A stretch of 58,461 bases of DNA from an uncultured Selenomonas sp. (lineage in GTDB: Bacteria > Bacillota > Negativicutes > Selenomonadales > Selenomonadaceae), in NCBI GenBank assembly GCA_900552565.1, contig USAK01000009.1, forward strand, positions 1 to 58,461. The letters are read 5' to 3'. Made by a program: the position numbers and the translations under genes. Below are positions 9,801-17,276 of this stretch, piece after piece. Position 1 is the first letter of the stretch. Each line of letters opens with the position of its first letter. The notes beneath the pieces were generated by a model, which was given only the letters and a program-made list of their open reading frames with translations, did no database searches and was not told the DNA's origin.

Positions 9801-10354
9801 GCGGCGCCGAGCTCATCCTGCAGGGAACCTACCAGAACAACATCAGTCGGCTGTACTGCTCCGGGCCTCGCCTGCTCTGCAGCTGCTGCGGCTTTTTCCT
9901 CAGCAGAACCCTGACCGGTATACGATACCGTCGTCTTGTGCGTCGCCGAATCATACGTGAACGTGACATCCGTGTCCTTCGTCAGCTTCAGTTTCATGTT
10001 TGCGCCGTTAGCTGCGCCATCGGCACCAAAATTGGTATCCCACGTACCGCCGATGGCAATCTTATATTCATAATTGCCCTTCGGCAGTTTGCCCGTATAC
10101 TGATATTTACCGTTGCCAACGTCTTTCATGATGGTCGTGCCATCCGACGGAGCCCAATCCGCACTGGCTCCGAGCTTCGACTGTACCGTACCAACAAGGA
10201 CAACATCCGTCGGACCGACAGCTGCAGCAGCTTCTGCGACCGAAGCCGTGATGCAGGTCGGCATCATATCTGCCGGCATGACGAATGGACTGCCGAGCAG
10301 GCTAAAAGCCAGCGACATGCCAATGGCACGTTTCAACGCTTTCTTATGACTCAT
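6872..10354 (-). CDS. Large secreted GH13 alpha-amylase/neopullulanase with tandem starch-binding-like repeats
   Basis: 1160 residues from ATG 10354, which has AAAGGGG 8 nt ahead; the frame is open 7 codons further. Order: a signal peptide of about 40 residues, then three similar modules of about 100 residues (46-147, 168-268, 281-365) and a weaker fourth (387-465). The modules share DVVLVGT, WxPxDxxTxM, LPxGxYxYKIxxxGSW and VTFxYD and resemble the X25 module of amylopullulanases. A beta-rich N domain (about 470-600) precedes the GH13 barrel. Catalytic regions are visible: DGVYNHVG, GWRLDVAKE (nucleophile Asp), LLGEIW (acid Glu) and NIVDSHDT. It would degrade starch or pullulan outside the cytoplasm. 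No LPXTG or SLH anchor is present. It is the last gene of the starch block. Confidence 0.93.
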   Translation of the reverse strand: MSHKKALKRAIGMSLAFSLLGSPFVMPADMMPTCITASVAEAAAAVGPTDVVLVGTVQSKLGASADWAPSDGTTIMKDVGNGKYQYTGKLPKGNYEYKIAIGGTWDTNFGADGAANGANMKLKLTKDTDVTFTYDSATHKTTVSYTGQGSAEEKAAAAAEQARPGAVQPTDVVLVGSLQDELGAAKEWDPADGKTIMKSDGAGHHVFTGHLPKGNYDFKVAMGGSWDVNYGANGEANGKNIPIRLLADHDVTFTYDDATHAITYDYQGKDAEQKALAADGRSIVLTGTVQTKAGAKKDWDPSDQTTRMKAIGHDFYTYKMNLPAGTYYYKISVNGSWAENYGLGGNFDGANVQLTLPKAQEVTFYYNDKSHHIENSTEYNFLADSQLPVISGSFGEVKDSLMRDQMLDNLFQKTIPLSAGEYTVTVAMPGHDALTQTVNVAKDGDVTFYYDSKAQKLIADDGRIREDKVYHDSWSTAYRSPFEAVKEGTPVKLSLATGMGDVTNAKLVVYKAKITANGGDEYNPDYTAGTVSYYPMTKVGTKDGQDFWSVTFTPQSYGLYGYKFLLNDTKEYGDDAKPGHTGQLKLRGVKPYQLTVYSKDFKTPDWAKDAVCYQIFPDRFFDGDKSNDYARKNARGFQPVQHRKWNALPANYSKTPAADGDTWECNDFFGGDIAGITKKLDYLQGLGVTAIYVNPIYNACSNHRYDAVDYGTIDPFLGTTKDLEKLTAEMQKRGMHLIMDGVYNHVGDDSIYFDRYGKYKTVGAYEYWSRIYDLMNDKHMTEDQAKVEAKKELEAEGQVFSPWHWENWFEIKNQKTQDMMGKKYAYHDWQGYDSLVPFKDADYPGSEQGTVKSDLGDYLLYGRGNDKGVIMKWFDEGLSGWRLDVAKEVPPGFWADVRKEVKSIKTKNGDDPLLLGEIWQDGSQFFTGDTFDSVMNYKLSFALGDLFLDKGDAKAADDELTILRQNYPKEALYDLMNIVDSHDTVRAIYKFGGGAENVAQATKKDFNYDLGKARLKLGATFLMGYPGMPTIYYGDEAGQYGSADPDCRRTYPWGKEDKDLIAYYKKVIGVRNAHKDIFARGDVKTLKAEGDIYAFSRTADSGKSGVVALNRGKAQQVVLPVSFADGTVFTDELTGTKVTVSGGKLTLNLGENQGMMLVEA

Positions 10355-10384
10355 TACGAATACCCCTTTCACCAAAGGAATAAA

Positions 10385-10481
10385 ATCGGGACCTCACTGC
10401 TGAGGGCAACTCTATCTATCACCTTAGTGGTAACCAAAACCAATGTCAGGTGCGAGGTTGCCCCCACTGTGAAATCCCGAT
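10385..10481 (-). other. 97-nt nested inverted repeat / structured RNA candidate before the amylase gene
   Basis: Four nested pairs of arms lie in register: ATCGGGA/TCCCGAT (10385-10391, 10475-10481), TCAC/GTGA (10394, 10469), GGGCAAC/GTTGCCC (10404-10410, 10457-10463) and CACCT/AGGTG (10420-10424, 10448-10452). On the minus strand the last arm is followed by TTTTATT and, after about 20 nt, by the amylase ribosome site. It could be the porin terminator or an attenuator/leader RNA of the amylase. Confidence 0.6.
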
Positions 10482-10531
10482 AGATTCAGAAAATCAAGAT
10501 GTTATCAAGCAATCAAGCAGCAAATGCTAAA

Positions 10532-12073
10532 TCAGAAGTGGAAATCGAGCCAGCTGCGCAGGATGTGACGTTTGTAGCTATTAGACGGCTGACTGTTATT
10601 CTCGGTAAGATGCGGAGCCCACATCGTTTCCCATTCGCAGTTCTGCCACGGAACCATCTTGACACCATAGTACCAGCCCTTAACGCCGTTGACGAAGGTC
10701 GGTTCACGCGTAGCCCACTCATCATCATGGCCAATATCACCCATGCAGCCGAGATCAACCCATTTTGCATAAGCGCCCCAAGAACCAACTTTATTAAGGT
10801 CTGTGCCTTTATAATCAAAACGTACAGCCCAGTCACGGTCAGCATGACCACCATTAGCCCAAGATTGTTTACTCATATCGACATCAGACTTTACATAAGA
10901 ACCCGTAACCGTAAAGTCTTTGAGCAATTTAGCCTTAAGGTCGATACCATAGAAGTTTTTAGCACCTGTCCAGTAACCATAGTCGCCACCATCTTTATTG
11001 GCATCTTTCTGATGCTGCAGGACATGAGAGTAAGCGATATTAGCATCGAAATATTTACCAAGAGGACCCCAGAAGTTCAACGTACCGAGAATCGGTGCAC
11101 GATGCGTAGCTGCTACAGCTTTGGCTGTAGCATTGCCATCCTTATCGGTCGACCATTCAATATTCGTATCTGTCCAATCAGACGATGGTTTCCAGTACTG
11201 GCCACTGAACCACCAGCCGTGGCCGCCTTCAATCGGATGATACGTGGCGATGCCATCTTCCTGACCGCCCCACATGAGGTTCTGCATGCCGAGGCCATTC
11301 CATTTGCGACCGATATTCGTATACCAGTTGTGGTTCTTGCCGAGCTGCAATTCCACCCAGATATTCGAGATGGTACCATTATGGTTATCATCACCGAGCA
11401 GGCTGTCTTTATCAATACCTGAAATATAATTATCGGTCATGATGGTCTGACCTTCATTTTTATATCCCTTACCCGTTGGTACTGTTACAGCTTTTTTCAC
11501 TTTTGATACAGCATATTCACTGTCACGATAATGCGCGTTTTTCTCGATGGTGAAACGTGCCGTTGCATGGTCATTGACTTTCATAGAACCTTCGAGGTCC
11601 ATATAGAAGCGGTTGTTGTACGTACCCTGATGACCGTCTTTCACAAGGCCGTTGTCATCACCGGCCTGGACGCGTGCCATGCCCCAAACCTTGAATTTAT
11701 CCGTCTTATTCTTCAGATCATTGATGTCATTTGTATTCTTGTTAACCTGATTTTTCAATGTACCGAGTTCGTCAGCATACTCTGCAGAGAGTTTGTCAAG
11801 AACGGCTTTGTCACCGAAGTTGACATCGTTCTTCTGCATGGCCTTGGCTACGATTGCTGCCATTTCATAACGCGTCATGGCACGGCCGCCCTGGAAGGTA
11901 CTATCCCCCATACCTTCGATGACGCCTTCTTTAGCAAGATAGTCAAGAGCCTGATAAGACCAATGGTCCTTCGGTACATCCGTGAAGCTGTCTGCCGTAG
12001 CAGCGAAAGCTGTGCTGGACATACCGACCGTCAGGCCGGCAAGGATAGCAAGTGCCTTTGTGTTGATCTTCAT
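10532..12073 (-). CDS. SLH-domain outer-membrane porin (OmpM-like)
   Basis: 513 residues: a signal peptide to about residue 24 (SSTAFA), one S-layer homology domain (about 27-80, SFTDVPKDHWSYQALDYL and TRYEMAAIVAKAM), a coiled coil (about 95-135) and a beta-barrel of about 370 residues rich in alternating aromatic strands, ending WLDFHF. In Negativicutes this design ties the outer membrane to peptidoglycan through the SLH domain, while the barrel forms a channel. RBS AGGAAG lies ahead of the ATG. It lies between the HAD/GH13/PTS genes and the secreted amylase on the same strand, so a role in maltodextrin entry is plausible but inferred. Confidence 0.93.
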   Translation of the reverse strand: MKINTKALAILAGLTVGMSSTAFAATADSFTDVPKDHWSYQALDYLAKEGVIEGMGDSTFQGGRAMTRYEMAAIVAKAMQKNDVNFGDKAVLDKLSAEYADELGTLKNQVNKNTNDINDLKNKTDKFKVWGMARVQAGDDNGLVKDGHQGTYNNRFYMDLEGSMKVNDHATARFTIEKNAHYRDSEYAVSKVKKAVTVPTGKGYKNEGQTIMTDNYISGIDKDSLLGDDNHNGTISNIWVELQLGKNHNWYTNIGRKWNGLGMQNLMWGGQEDGIATYHPIEGGHGWWFSGQYWKPSSDWTDTNIEWSTDKDGNATAKAVAATHRAPILGTLNFWGPLGKYFDANIAYSHVLQHQKDANKDGGDYGYWTGAKNFYGIDLKAKLLKDFTVTGSYVKSDVDMSKQSWANGGHADRDWAVRFDYKGTDLNKVGSWGAYAKWVDLGCMGDIGHDDEWATREPTFVNGVKGWYYGVKMVPWQNCEWETMWAPHLTENNSQPSNSYKRHILRSWLDFHF

Positions 12074-12179
12074 GTGATAGACTTCCTTTCCCTCTATTAT
12101 ATAGATGGTGAACCTTGGTTTTATAAGAATGAGACTTCCTTATCTATCCTTGTTCCGATATGAAAATCTCATCATATAA

Positions 12180-12320
12180 ACTTTTCTGAATCTTCCTCCC
12201 AAAAAGATAAGCGATAGCGGTCCTGAATGTGATAGGACCAGAACCACTATGCACTTAAGGGGGGATGCCCGCTGCCTGACGGCGGCAGACGTTATGAAGA
12301 AATATAGACACGCAAGAATT
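12180..12320 (-). other. Intergenic region upstream of the porin with small hairpins
   Basis: The 263-nt gap 12074-12336 has no gene. It holds ACGCAA-ATTC-TTGCGT near 12310-12325, close to the HAD gene end but with a poor T-run, and GGTCCT-N9-AGGACC near 12212-12232. A TATAAT occurs at 12096-12101 but has no convincing -35. No promoter is asserted. Confidence 0.35.
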
Positions 12321-12336
12321 TGCGTGAGGGGCAAAG

Positions 12337-13113
12337 TTAAATGTTGGCGAGCAGCATGGCACCGACGCTTTCATACGAAGCGCGGGCTTTTTGCTTGATG
12401 GCCTCACGGGCTGTATCTACGGTATACCCGTTGAAGGCCTCAATCATCGGCAGGTCGTTGACCTCATCGCCAATGGCGAAAATCTCGGCATCCTGCCAGC
12501 CCATGAGCGACAGCGTATGGGTGATAGCCTGTTCCTTGCTGATCTCCTTGGGCGTAATGTCGACGGCACAGCGGTTTGGATAAGCATGAACCACATCGCC
12601 GAATTTCGCATTGACTTCATCACTTGCGGCAAAGGCATCCTCTGGATTCGTGAAGCCTAAGGCAAACTGATGGATGGTCTGCGGCAGATGATTGACATCG
12701 CTCTCTTCAATATGGACAATCGGAAAATCCCACTGTTTCGCTTCGCGGATGACCCACGTACCTTCTGACGCATGGCAGAGGTACGTGCGGTCCGCAGCGG
12801 ACAGGGCGAAATGGAAGGACTTGCGCACGAGCGGCAGCTGCGTGAGCTCGGCAAGCATCTTCGGGGCGATTTCCGCTTCCCAGAGGACCTTGCCATCGGC
12901 TGTGCAGATGATACCGCCATTGTTGCAGGCAAGATAATCGTAGCCGACTCCGTAATGCTGGAGCTGCGGCACCAGCATGCCATGGTCGCGGCCTGAGACC
13001 ACGCCAAATTTATGTCCGGCCTCACGCCATTTTCTGATGGCTTCGGCATCGCTCTTGGCGATTACGTCCTGACGGAACAATGTTCCATCATAATCACTCG
13101 CAGCTACTTTCAT
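12337..13113 (-). CDS. Cof-type HAD-IIB phosphatase
   Basis: 258 residues, typical for Cof/YidA sugar-phosphate phosphatases. Motif I DYDGTL (nucleophile Asp 8) is at the N-terminus, motif II VVSGRD near residue 40, and the late acidic motif GDEVNDLPM near residue 213 binds Mg. It starts 12 nt after the stop of the GH13 gene, so the two are cotranscribed with the PTS. A role in removing phosphate from a PTS-imported disaccharide or from glucose phosphate is an inference; many Cof proteins are promiscuous. Confidence 0.9.
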   Translation of the reverse strand: MKVAASDYDGTLFRQDVIAKSDAEAIRKWREAGHKFGVVSGRDHGMLVPQLQHYGVGYDYLACNNGGIICTADGKVLWEAEIAPKMLAELTQLPLVRKSFHFALSAADRTYLCHASEGTWVIREAKQWDFPIVHIEESDVNHLPQTIHQFALGFTNPEDAFAASDEVNAKFGDVVHAYPNRCAVDITPKEISKEQAITHTLSLMGWQDAEIFAIGDEVNDLPMIEAFNGYTVDTAREAIKQKARASYESVGAMLLANI

Positions 13114-13125
13114 CTTATATCCCTC

Positions 13126-14790
13126 TCACTTCATATAGACAGCGGCTTCCGCCGGTCTGAGTTTTCCCTTTTCTGCGTTTTCGTAGTTGCCGAGCAGGAG
13201 CTCTGCACCTTCGAGAATATCATCATTATATGCTACAGTATCATTCGTGAAGTTGACGACCGTGTACACGGCATGCTCCCCAAGCACGCGTTTAAAGGCG
13301 TAAACGTGTTCGTCTTCGTGCAGCAGTTCTTCGTAACTGCCCTGCAGGAGAATGTCCGACGCTTTGCTCTGCGTGCGCAGACGGTTCATCATGCGGTAAT
13401 AGCTCAGTACGGACGTACCGTCTTCGCTTTCCGACTCTACACAGCAGTCGGCAAAATCCTTATGTACCGGCAGCCACGGCGTGCCTTCCGTGAAACCGGC
13501 GTTCGTATCGCGCGTCCACTGCATTGGCGTCCGCGCGTTGTCGCGGCTCTGGAACTGTACGGCCTTCAAGGCTTCCTCTGGCGAAAGCCCCTCTTTGATG
13601 GCATATTCGTACTGGCCGTGCGTCGAGATATCATTGTAGTCCTCGATTTTCGGGAAAGCCACATTCGTCATGCCAATTTCCTCGCCTTCGTAGACAAAAG
13701 GCGTACCGCGCAGCGTGAACAGGATGGTCGCCAGCGCCTTGGCCGCGGTTTTCGGATTCGTTCCTTCCGGGAAGTAACGGTGCATCGAGCGGTTCTGGTC
13801 GTGATTCTCAAAGAAGATCGGATACCAGCCTTCCTTGGCTGTCGCCTGCTGGCTGGCCGTCAGTGCCGACTTGAGCTGCGTGAGCTTCCAGGGGAAGCGC
13901 TTGCACCAAATCTCGCCTTCCGGATAGGAAAGCTCGAGATGGCTGAACTCAAACAGCATCGAGAAAACACCGTTGTCGCCGACCCACTGCGGCAGCTCCT
14001 CAGGGCTGACGCCGTTGGCCTCGCCGACCGTGAAAATGTCGTGGCCGTCAAAGACCTCGCGGCGGAACTCATGAAGGAAATCGAGGATGCCCGGCGTATT
14101 GGCCGTCATCTCATGGATGTCCGAAAGACCATCGGGGCCATCCACAGGGCCGTCCTTGAATTCCGGCTTTTTGATGTAGACAATCGCATCGATGCGGAAA
14201 CCGCCGACACCCTTGCCGAGCCAGAAATTTGCGGCAGCGAACAATGCCTTGCGGACTTCGGGATTTTCCCAATTGAGGTCCGGCTGCGCCTCAGCGAACG
14301 TATGCAGATAGTACTGCTGGCGTTCCTCGCACCAGGTCCAGGCCGAGCCGCCGAAGATGGCGCGCCAGTTGGTCGGTGCCGAGCCGTCGGGCTTGGCATC
14401 GCGCCAGATGTACCAATCGGCCTTGTCGTTCGTGCGGTTTTTCTTGGATTCGAGAAACCATGGATGCTGGTCGGAGCTGTGATTGAACACAAGGTCCATG
14501 ACAATGCGGATATCGCGTTTCTTCGCCTCGGCAATGAGCTCTTCCATATCTTCCATCGTGCCGTACGACGGGTCGATACCGCAGTAATCGGCGATATCAT
14601 AGCCGTTGTCGACCATCGGTGAAGGATAGACCGGCGTGAGCCAAATGGCTCCGGTGCCGAGAGACTTGAGATAATCCAGATGGCTCGTGACGCCTGGGAT
14701 ATCCCCCACGCCTGTCCCCGTCGTATCCTGAAAGCTTTTTGGGTAAATCTGATAGACGATGGATTTCTGCCACCATTTCAATTCTTTCAT
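13126..14790 (-). CDS. Cytoplasmic GH13 alpha-glucosidase (oligo-1,6-glucosidase/maltase family)
   Basis: 554 residues, the standard size of GH13_31-type glucosidases, without signal peptide. Conserved regions: DLVFNHSS, GFRIDAI (nucleophile Asp), TVGEANG (acid Glu) and FFENHDQNR. In this family Val after the nucleophile marks 1,6-specific enzymes, while Ala or Thr marks 1,4-specific ones; here it is Ala, which suggests maltose or maltodextrin as substrate. AAAGGAG precedes the start. A terminator-like hairpin separates it from the upstream PTS gene, and the HAD gene follows after 12 nt. Trehalose-6-phosphate hydrolase is an alternative, less favoured. Confidence 0.92.
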   Translation of the reverse strand: MKELKWWQKSIVYQIYPKSFQDTTGTGVGDIPGVTSHLDYLKSLGTGAIWLTPVYPSPMVDNGYDIADYCGIDPSYGTMEDMEELIAEAKKRDIRIVMDLVFNHSSDQHPWFLESKKNRTNDKADWYIWRDAKPDGSAPTNWRAIFGGSAWTWCEERQQYYLHTFAEAQPDLNWENPEVRKALFAAANFWLGKGVGGFRIDAIVYIKKPEFKDGPVDGPDGLSDIHEMTANTPGILDFLHEFRREVFDGHDIFTVGEANGVSPEELPQWVGDNGVFSMLFEFSHLELSYPEGEIWCKRFPWKLTQLKSALTASQQATAKEGWYPIFFENHDQNRSMHRYFPEGTNPKTAAKALATILFTLRGTPFVYEGEEIGMTNVAFPKIEDYNDISTHGQYEYAIKEGLSPEEALKAVQFQSRDNARTPMQWTRDTNAGFTEGTPWLPVHKDFADCCVESESEDGTSVLSYYRMMNRLRTQSKASDILLQGSYEELLHEDEHVYAFKRVLGEHAVYTVVNFTNDTVAYNDDILEGAELLLGNYENAEKGKLRPAEAAVYMK

Positions 14791-14825
14791 ATAATAAGGA
14801 CTCCTTTCTTCTGAAGGTCATAAAG

Positions 14826-14863
14826 AAAGGGTGGATGGTGGAGTATTCCACGCTCCACCCTTT
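14826..14863 (-). terminator. Intercistronic hairpin between PTS and GH13 genes
   Basis: Arms AAAGGGTGGA (14826-14835) and TCCACCCTTT (14854-14863) pair perfectly and contain a smaller inner GTGGA/TCCAC stem. Only a mixed CTTTATG run follows on the minus strand, so partial termination or mRNA protection is likely. Confidence 0.6.
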
Positions 14864-14880
14864 TCCTTATGGTTATTGCA

Positions 14881-17001
14881 TCAGAAGGAGATGATTGGCG
14901 TTTCGTTGACGACAACTTCGCCGTCAGCAGCTTTCTTCATCTGCGGATAATCAGCGCTGTTCGTGACAGCCAGGATAATCGTATCTTTGTAGCCAGCGGC
15001 CTTGATGGCATCGCGGCTGAAGCCGATGAGTTCATCGCCGGCCTTGACTTTGGCACCCTGTTTCGTCAGGCAGCGGAAGCCTTTGCCGCCCATCTTGACC
15101 GTATCGAGACCGATGTGGATGAGGATCTCGGCACCGTTCGTCAGGCGCAGGCCGATGGCGTGATAGGAACCTTCCATGATCATGGTGACTTCGCCGTCAG
15201 CCGGAGCTACGACCATTTCCGTCGTCGGCTCGATGGCAACGCCGTCGCCCATCATCTTCTGCGAGAAGACATCATCAGGAACTTCCGTCATGTCGATGAG
15301 TTTGCCGGAAGCGAAAGCTTTGAGCTTCATGGCAAGGTCCGTCTTGACTGGCTCGCTTGGGTTGGCAGCAGCTTTGGCTTCTACCGGAACATCGGCGATA
15401 TCGCCCTTAAGGAGAGCATCGAAGTAGCTGCGGACATTCGGTACCGACAGGCCAACGATGACCTGGATAGCATGGCCGTTCTTAACGAGGCCAAAGGCAC
15501 CGGCTTTCGTGAACTTGCTGGCAGCAGCGACTTTATCCGGGTCAGCAACCGTGACACGCAGACGCGTTGCACAGTTCGTGACTTCTTTGATGTTGGACGG
15601 GCCGCCGAGGTTATCGAGGAAGACCTGAGCTTTGAGGGCTTCCGGATTATTGGCAAGACCTTTCTTTTCCATTTCTTTCTTGGCCTTGTACTCAGCTTTC
15701 GTGAAGAGCTTATCCTCTTCATCGTCGTCCGTGCGGCCCGGCGTCTTATAATCGTTCTTAAGGATGAGATAACGGAATACGAAGAAGTAAATTGCGGTGA
15801 AGCAGAGGCCTACGACAATCTGCATGATGTAGGTGCCTGCATGATATTTGAAGAGTGGAATCCAGTTCTGGACGAAGCAGTCGATGAGGCCGCCGCCGAA
15901 GTTGCCGGAAAGACCAAAGAAGTACAGCGTTGCGGAAAGCGTTGCAGCGAGAACTGCATGCACTGCGTAAAGGAGCGGTGCGACGAAGAGGAACGTGAAT
16001 TCGATTGGCTCGGTGATGCCGCAGAGGACGGCCGTGACCGTTGCCGGAATCAGAAGCGTTGCGACCTTTTTGCGTTTCTCTGGTTTTGCGCACATATACA
16101 TAGCAAGAGCAGCGCCAGGAAGACCGAAGACCTTAGACATACCGTGGAGGGCGAAGCCGCCTTCCGGGAACATTTCTTTCAGCGAATGAGCGCTCGTAGC
16201 GAAATCGTTGAGATGCTGGAGCCAGTAAGCCTGGATACCGCCATCGCAGACGGCCGGGCCAAAGATGAACGGCAGATAGATGAAGTGATGCAGGCCAGCC
16301 GGCAGGAGGATACGTTCGGAGAACGTGTAGCACCAGACACCGACGATGCCGCTTGTTTTCAGGAAGAACTGGAACTGCTCAATGGCATGCTGGACAACCG
16401 GCCAAACGAAGCAGAAGAGCAGTGCCATCGGGATCATGACGGCGAAGCCAACGGCGACGACGAAAGCAGGTCCCTTGAAGATGCCGAGCCAATCCGGGAT
16501 CTCGGTATCGTAGAAGTGGTTGTGCAGCCACGAAGAGCAGCAGGCAATGAAGATGGCACCGAGCATGCCCATATCGAGGGTCTTGATGTTCGCGATCATC
16601 GCAAGGCCTGTGCCAGCGCCCGCAGCCTGGCTGTAATCCACTCCGAAGAAGCTGCCGTGCAGCGTCAGGAAACCGGAGATGAAGTAGTTGAAGCACATGT
16701 AGATGACGAAGGATTCCATCGCGCAGCGCGCTGGTTCCTTCTTCGCGAAGCCGATCGGTACCGCGATGGCGAAGAGAATTGGCATCTGGGCGAATACCGT
16801 CCAGGCACCCTGTTCTACGACAAACCAGAAATCATACCAGACGGTGCCTTTATCTGCGATGCTGCCGAGAAGCATGGTGTTCTTGCAGACAATCGAGATG
16901 GCAACCGTGAGACCGAAGAATGCGAACAGAATGACCGGCGTGTACATTGCGCCGCCAAACCGCTGCAATTCCTGCATGACGCGATCTTTCTTGATCGACA
17001 T
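14881..17001 (-). CDS. PTS EIICBA, alpha-glucoside/maltose-type
   Basis: 706 residues from ATG 17001 (GGGGG 8 nt ahead; a TTG two codons upstream is less likely). Order: IIC with about 10 membrane helices (1-420) including the GITEPIEFTF substrate loop, a charged linker (420-455), IIB with phosphocysteine in NCATRLR (Cys 477), and IIA with phosphohistidine in ILIHIGLDT near residue 615. It imports and phosphorylates a glucoside. The overall layout resembles the MalP/GlvC/AglA group. The RpiR regulator upstream and the alpha-glucosidase downstream support maltose, isomaltose or a similar alpha-glucoside. Confidence 0.92.
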   Translation of the reverse strand: MSIKKDRVMQELQRFGGAMYTPVILFAFFGLTVAISIVCKNTMLLGSIADKGTVWYDFWFVVEQGAWTVFAQMPILFAIAVPIGFAKKEPARCAMESFVIYMCFNYFISGFLTLHGSFFGVDYSQAAGAGTGLAMIANIKTLDMGMLGAIFIACCSSWLHNHFYDTEIPDWLGIFKGPAFVVAVGFAVMIPMALLFCFVWPVVQHAIEQFQFFLKTSGIVGVWCYTFSERILLPAGLHHFIYLPFIFGPAVCDGGIQAYWLQHLNDFATSAHSLKEMFPEGGFALHGMSKVFGLPGAALAMYMCAKPEKRKKVATLLIPATVTAVLCGITEPIEFTFLFVAPLLYAVHAVLAATLSATLYFFGLSGNFGGGLIDCFVQNWIPLFKYHAGTYIMQIVVGLCFTAIYFFVFRYLILKNDYKTPGRTDDDEEDKLFTKAEYKAKKEMEKKGLANNPEALKAQVFLDNLGGPSNIKEVTNCATRLRVTVADPDKVAAASKFTKAGAFGLVKNGHAIQVIVGLSVPNVRSYFDALLKGDIADVPVEAKAAANPSEPVKTDLAMKLKAFASGKLIDMTEVPDDVFSQKMMGDGVAIEPTTEMVVAPADGEVTMIMEGSYHAIGLRLTNGAEILIHIGLDTVKMGGKGFRCLTKQGAKVKAGDELIGFSRDAIKAAGYKDTIILAVTNSADYPQMKKAADGEVVVNETPIISF

Positions 17002-17078
17002 GTTCAATACCCCCTATTTCTTCTAACCCTTATGAGTTCGTGTCTCCTCGATGCGTTTATTATCGATTTGACTTGTCA

Positions 17079-17120
17079 TCCAGAGAAGAGAATTGCAATC
17101 CCCCGATCCAGTTCTCTGGA
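17079..17120 (-). repeat. Inverted repeat in the PTS leader
   Basis: Perfect 9-bp arms TCCAGAGAA (17079-17087) and TTCTCTGGA (17112-17120), 24 nt apart. The right arm can instead form the shorter TCCAG-TTCT-CTGGA hairpin (17107-17120), so two exclusive folds are possible. It could be an RpiR operator or a leader switch. Confidence 0.5.
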
Positions 17121-17142
17121 TTTCCTGTGATTAAAGAATACT

Positions 17143-17174
17143 AAAAAAGCCCGCGAACGCAATAGTTTCGCGGG
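17143..17174 (-). terminator. Terminator after the RpiR regulator gene
   Basis: Stem CCCGCGAA (17150-17157) with TTCGCGGG (17167-17174), followed on the minus strand by CTTTTTT. It separates the regulator from the PTS gene. Confidence 0.85.
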
Positions 17175-17197
17175 TTTCAGGCACATTACCCCTGTCG

Positions 17198-17211
17198 TGT
17201 ACCATGGTACA
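17198..17211. promoter_or_regulatory. 14-bp perfect palindrome, operator candidate
   Basis: TGTACCATGGTACA lies between the regulator stop codon and its terminator. It is set in outer CGTG and CACG flanks that extend the symmetry imperfectly. A perfect 14-bp palindrome in this short gap suggests a protein site. Confidence 0.4.
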
Positions 17212-17276
17212 TTTCACGGATATTGATACACATGAGCAATAGCAAGGGTTCAAGGGCACTTCTTGTTTATATCCAT

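Noticed and set aside
7874..10483. 869-codon open frame opposite the amylase gene
   Set aside because: Shadow of GC-biased third positions in the real gene; Arg/Ala/Ile-rich, no family motif, no ribosome site.
12096..12101. TATAAT before the porin start as its promoter
   Set aside because: No acceptable -35, and the resulting leader would be very short; left unassigned.
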